Assembly: GCA_005878665.1 (NCBI GenBank)
Contig: VBLR01000035.1
Span: forward strand, 1-5,140
Reading direction: 5' to 3'
Source of the DNA: Methanobacteriota archaeon
Lineage (GTDB): Archaea; Thermoplasmatota; Thermoplasmata; RBG-16-68-12
Length of the DNA: 5,140 nucleotides
The position numbers and the translations under genes are program-made. Position 1 is the stretch's first letter, and every line of letters begins with the position of its first letter. Shown here piece after piece: positions 5,108-5,140 of this stretch. The notes beneath the pieces are model-generated. The model made no database searches and was not told the DNA's origin. It worked only from the letters and a program-made list of their open reading frames with translations.

Positions 5108-5140
5108 CGCGTGCGCCGATGCCCGCGAGTCGATTTCAGC

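Noticed and set aside
1..5140. Mobile element, CRISPR array, phage defence system
   Set aside because: No transposase, long terminal or direct repeats, or regularly spaced repeats were seen; the genes are housekeeping enzymes plus one small regulator-like and one small membrane protein.

Overview
The window reads as a compact stretch of archaeal core metabolism. All eight recognisable genes lie on the minus strand, so transcription runs from the right end (5140) to the left end (1). The archaeal assignment rests on several points: GMP synthetase is split into two separate genes; the S-adenosylhomocysteine hydrolase is of the short type without the long eukaryotic C-terminus; the PfkB kinase resembles the Methanocaldococcus MJ0406 nucleoside kinase from end to end; a stand-alone RAM domain is present; and TATA-like and BRE-like elements sit at archaeal distances from start codons. 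Together with the high GC content, a Thermoplasmata-type or related euryarchaeal lineage is plausible, but this cannot be settled from the window.

Right block (5107 to 2279): S-adenosylhomocysteine hydrolase (ahcY), a MtnX-like HAD-IB phosphatase and a PfkB-family nucleoside kinase. They are tightly packed, with a 31-base gap and then a 10-base overlap, and look like one operon. The first and third genes make a simple route: the hydrolase releases homocysteine plus a nucleoside (adenosine, or inosine if the substrate is the deaminated form), and the kinase can trap that nucleoside as a nucleotide. The phosphatase substrate is unknown.

Middle block (2278 to 1593): a 134-base intergenic region holds three small stem-loops and a good TATA box. 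It is followed by a 77-residue stand-alone Lrp/AsnC-type ligand-binding (RAM) domain without a helix-turn-helix, and a 102-residue protein with three predicted membrane segments. These two are translationally close: the ribosome binding site of the second overlaps the stop codon of the first.

Left block (1592 to 1): a second promoter candidate, placed for a leaderless transcript, precedes purE (AIR carboxylase / N5-CAIR mutase family). Next come the ATP-pyrophosphatase subunit of GMP synthetase (overlapping purE by 4 bases) and the first 20 codons of the glutamine amidotransferase subunit, cut by the window edge. This is a purine nucleotide synthesis unit.

No mobile element, CRISPR array, tRNA or rRNA was seen, and no stretch above 300 bases lacks a gene. 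Most of the region is ordinary. The points worth a second look are the hybrid active-site loop of PurE, the unassigned phosphatase between the hydrolase and the kinase (with Asp replaced by Asn in its motif IV), the RAM-domain/membrane-protein pair, and the stacked hairpins upstream of that pair.
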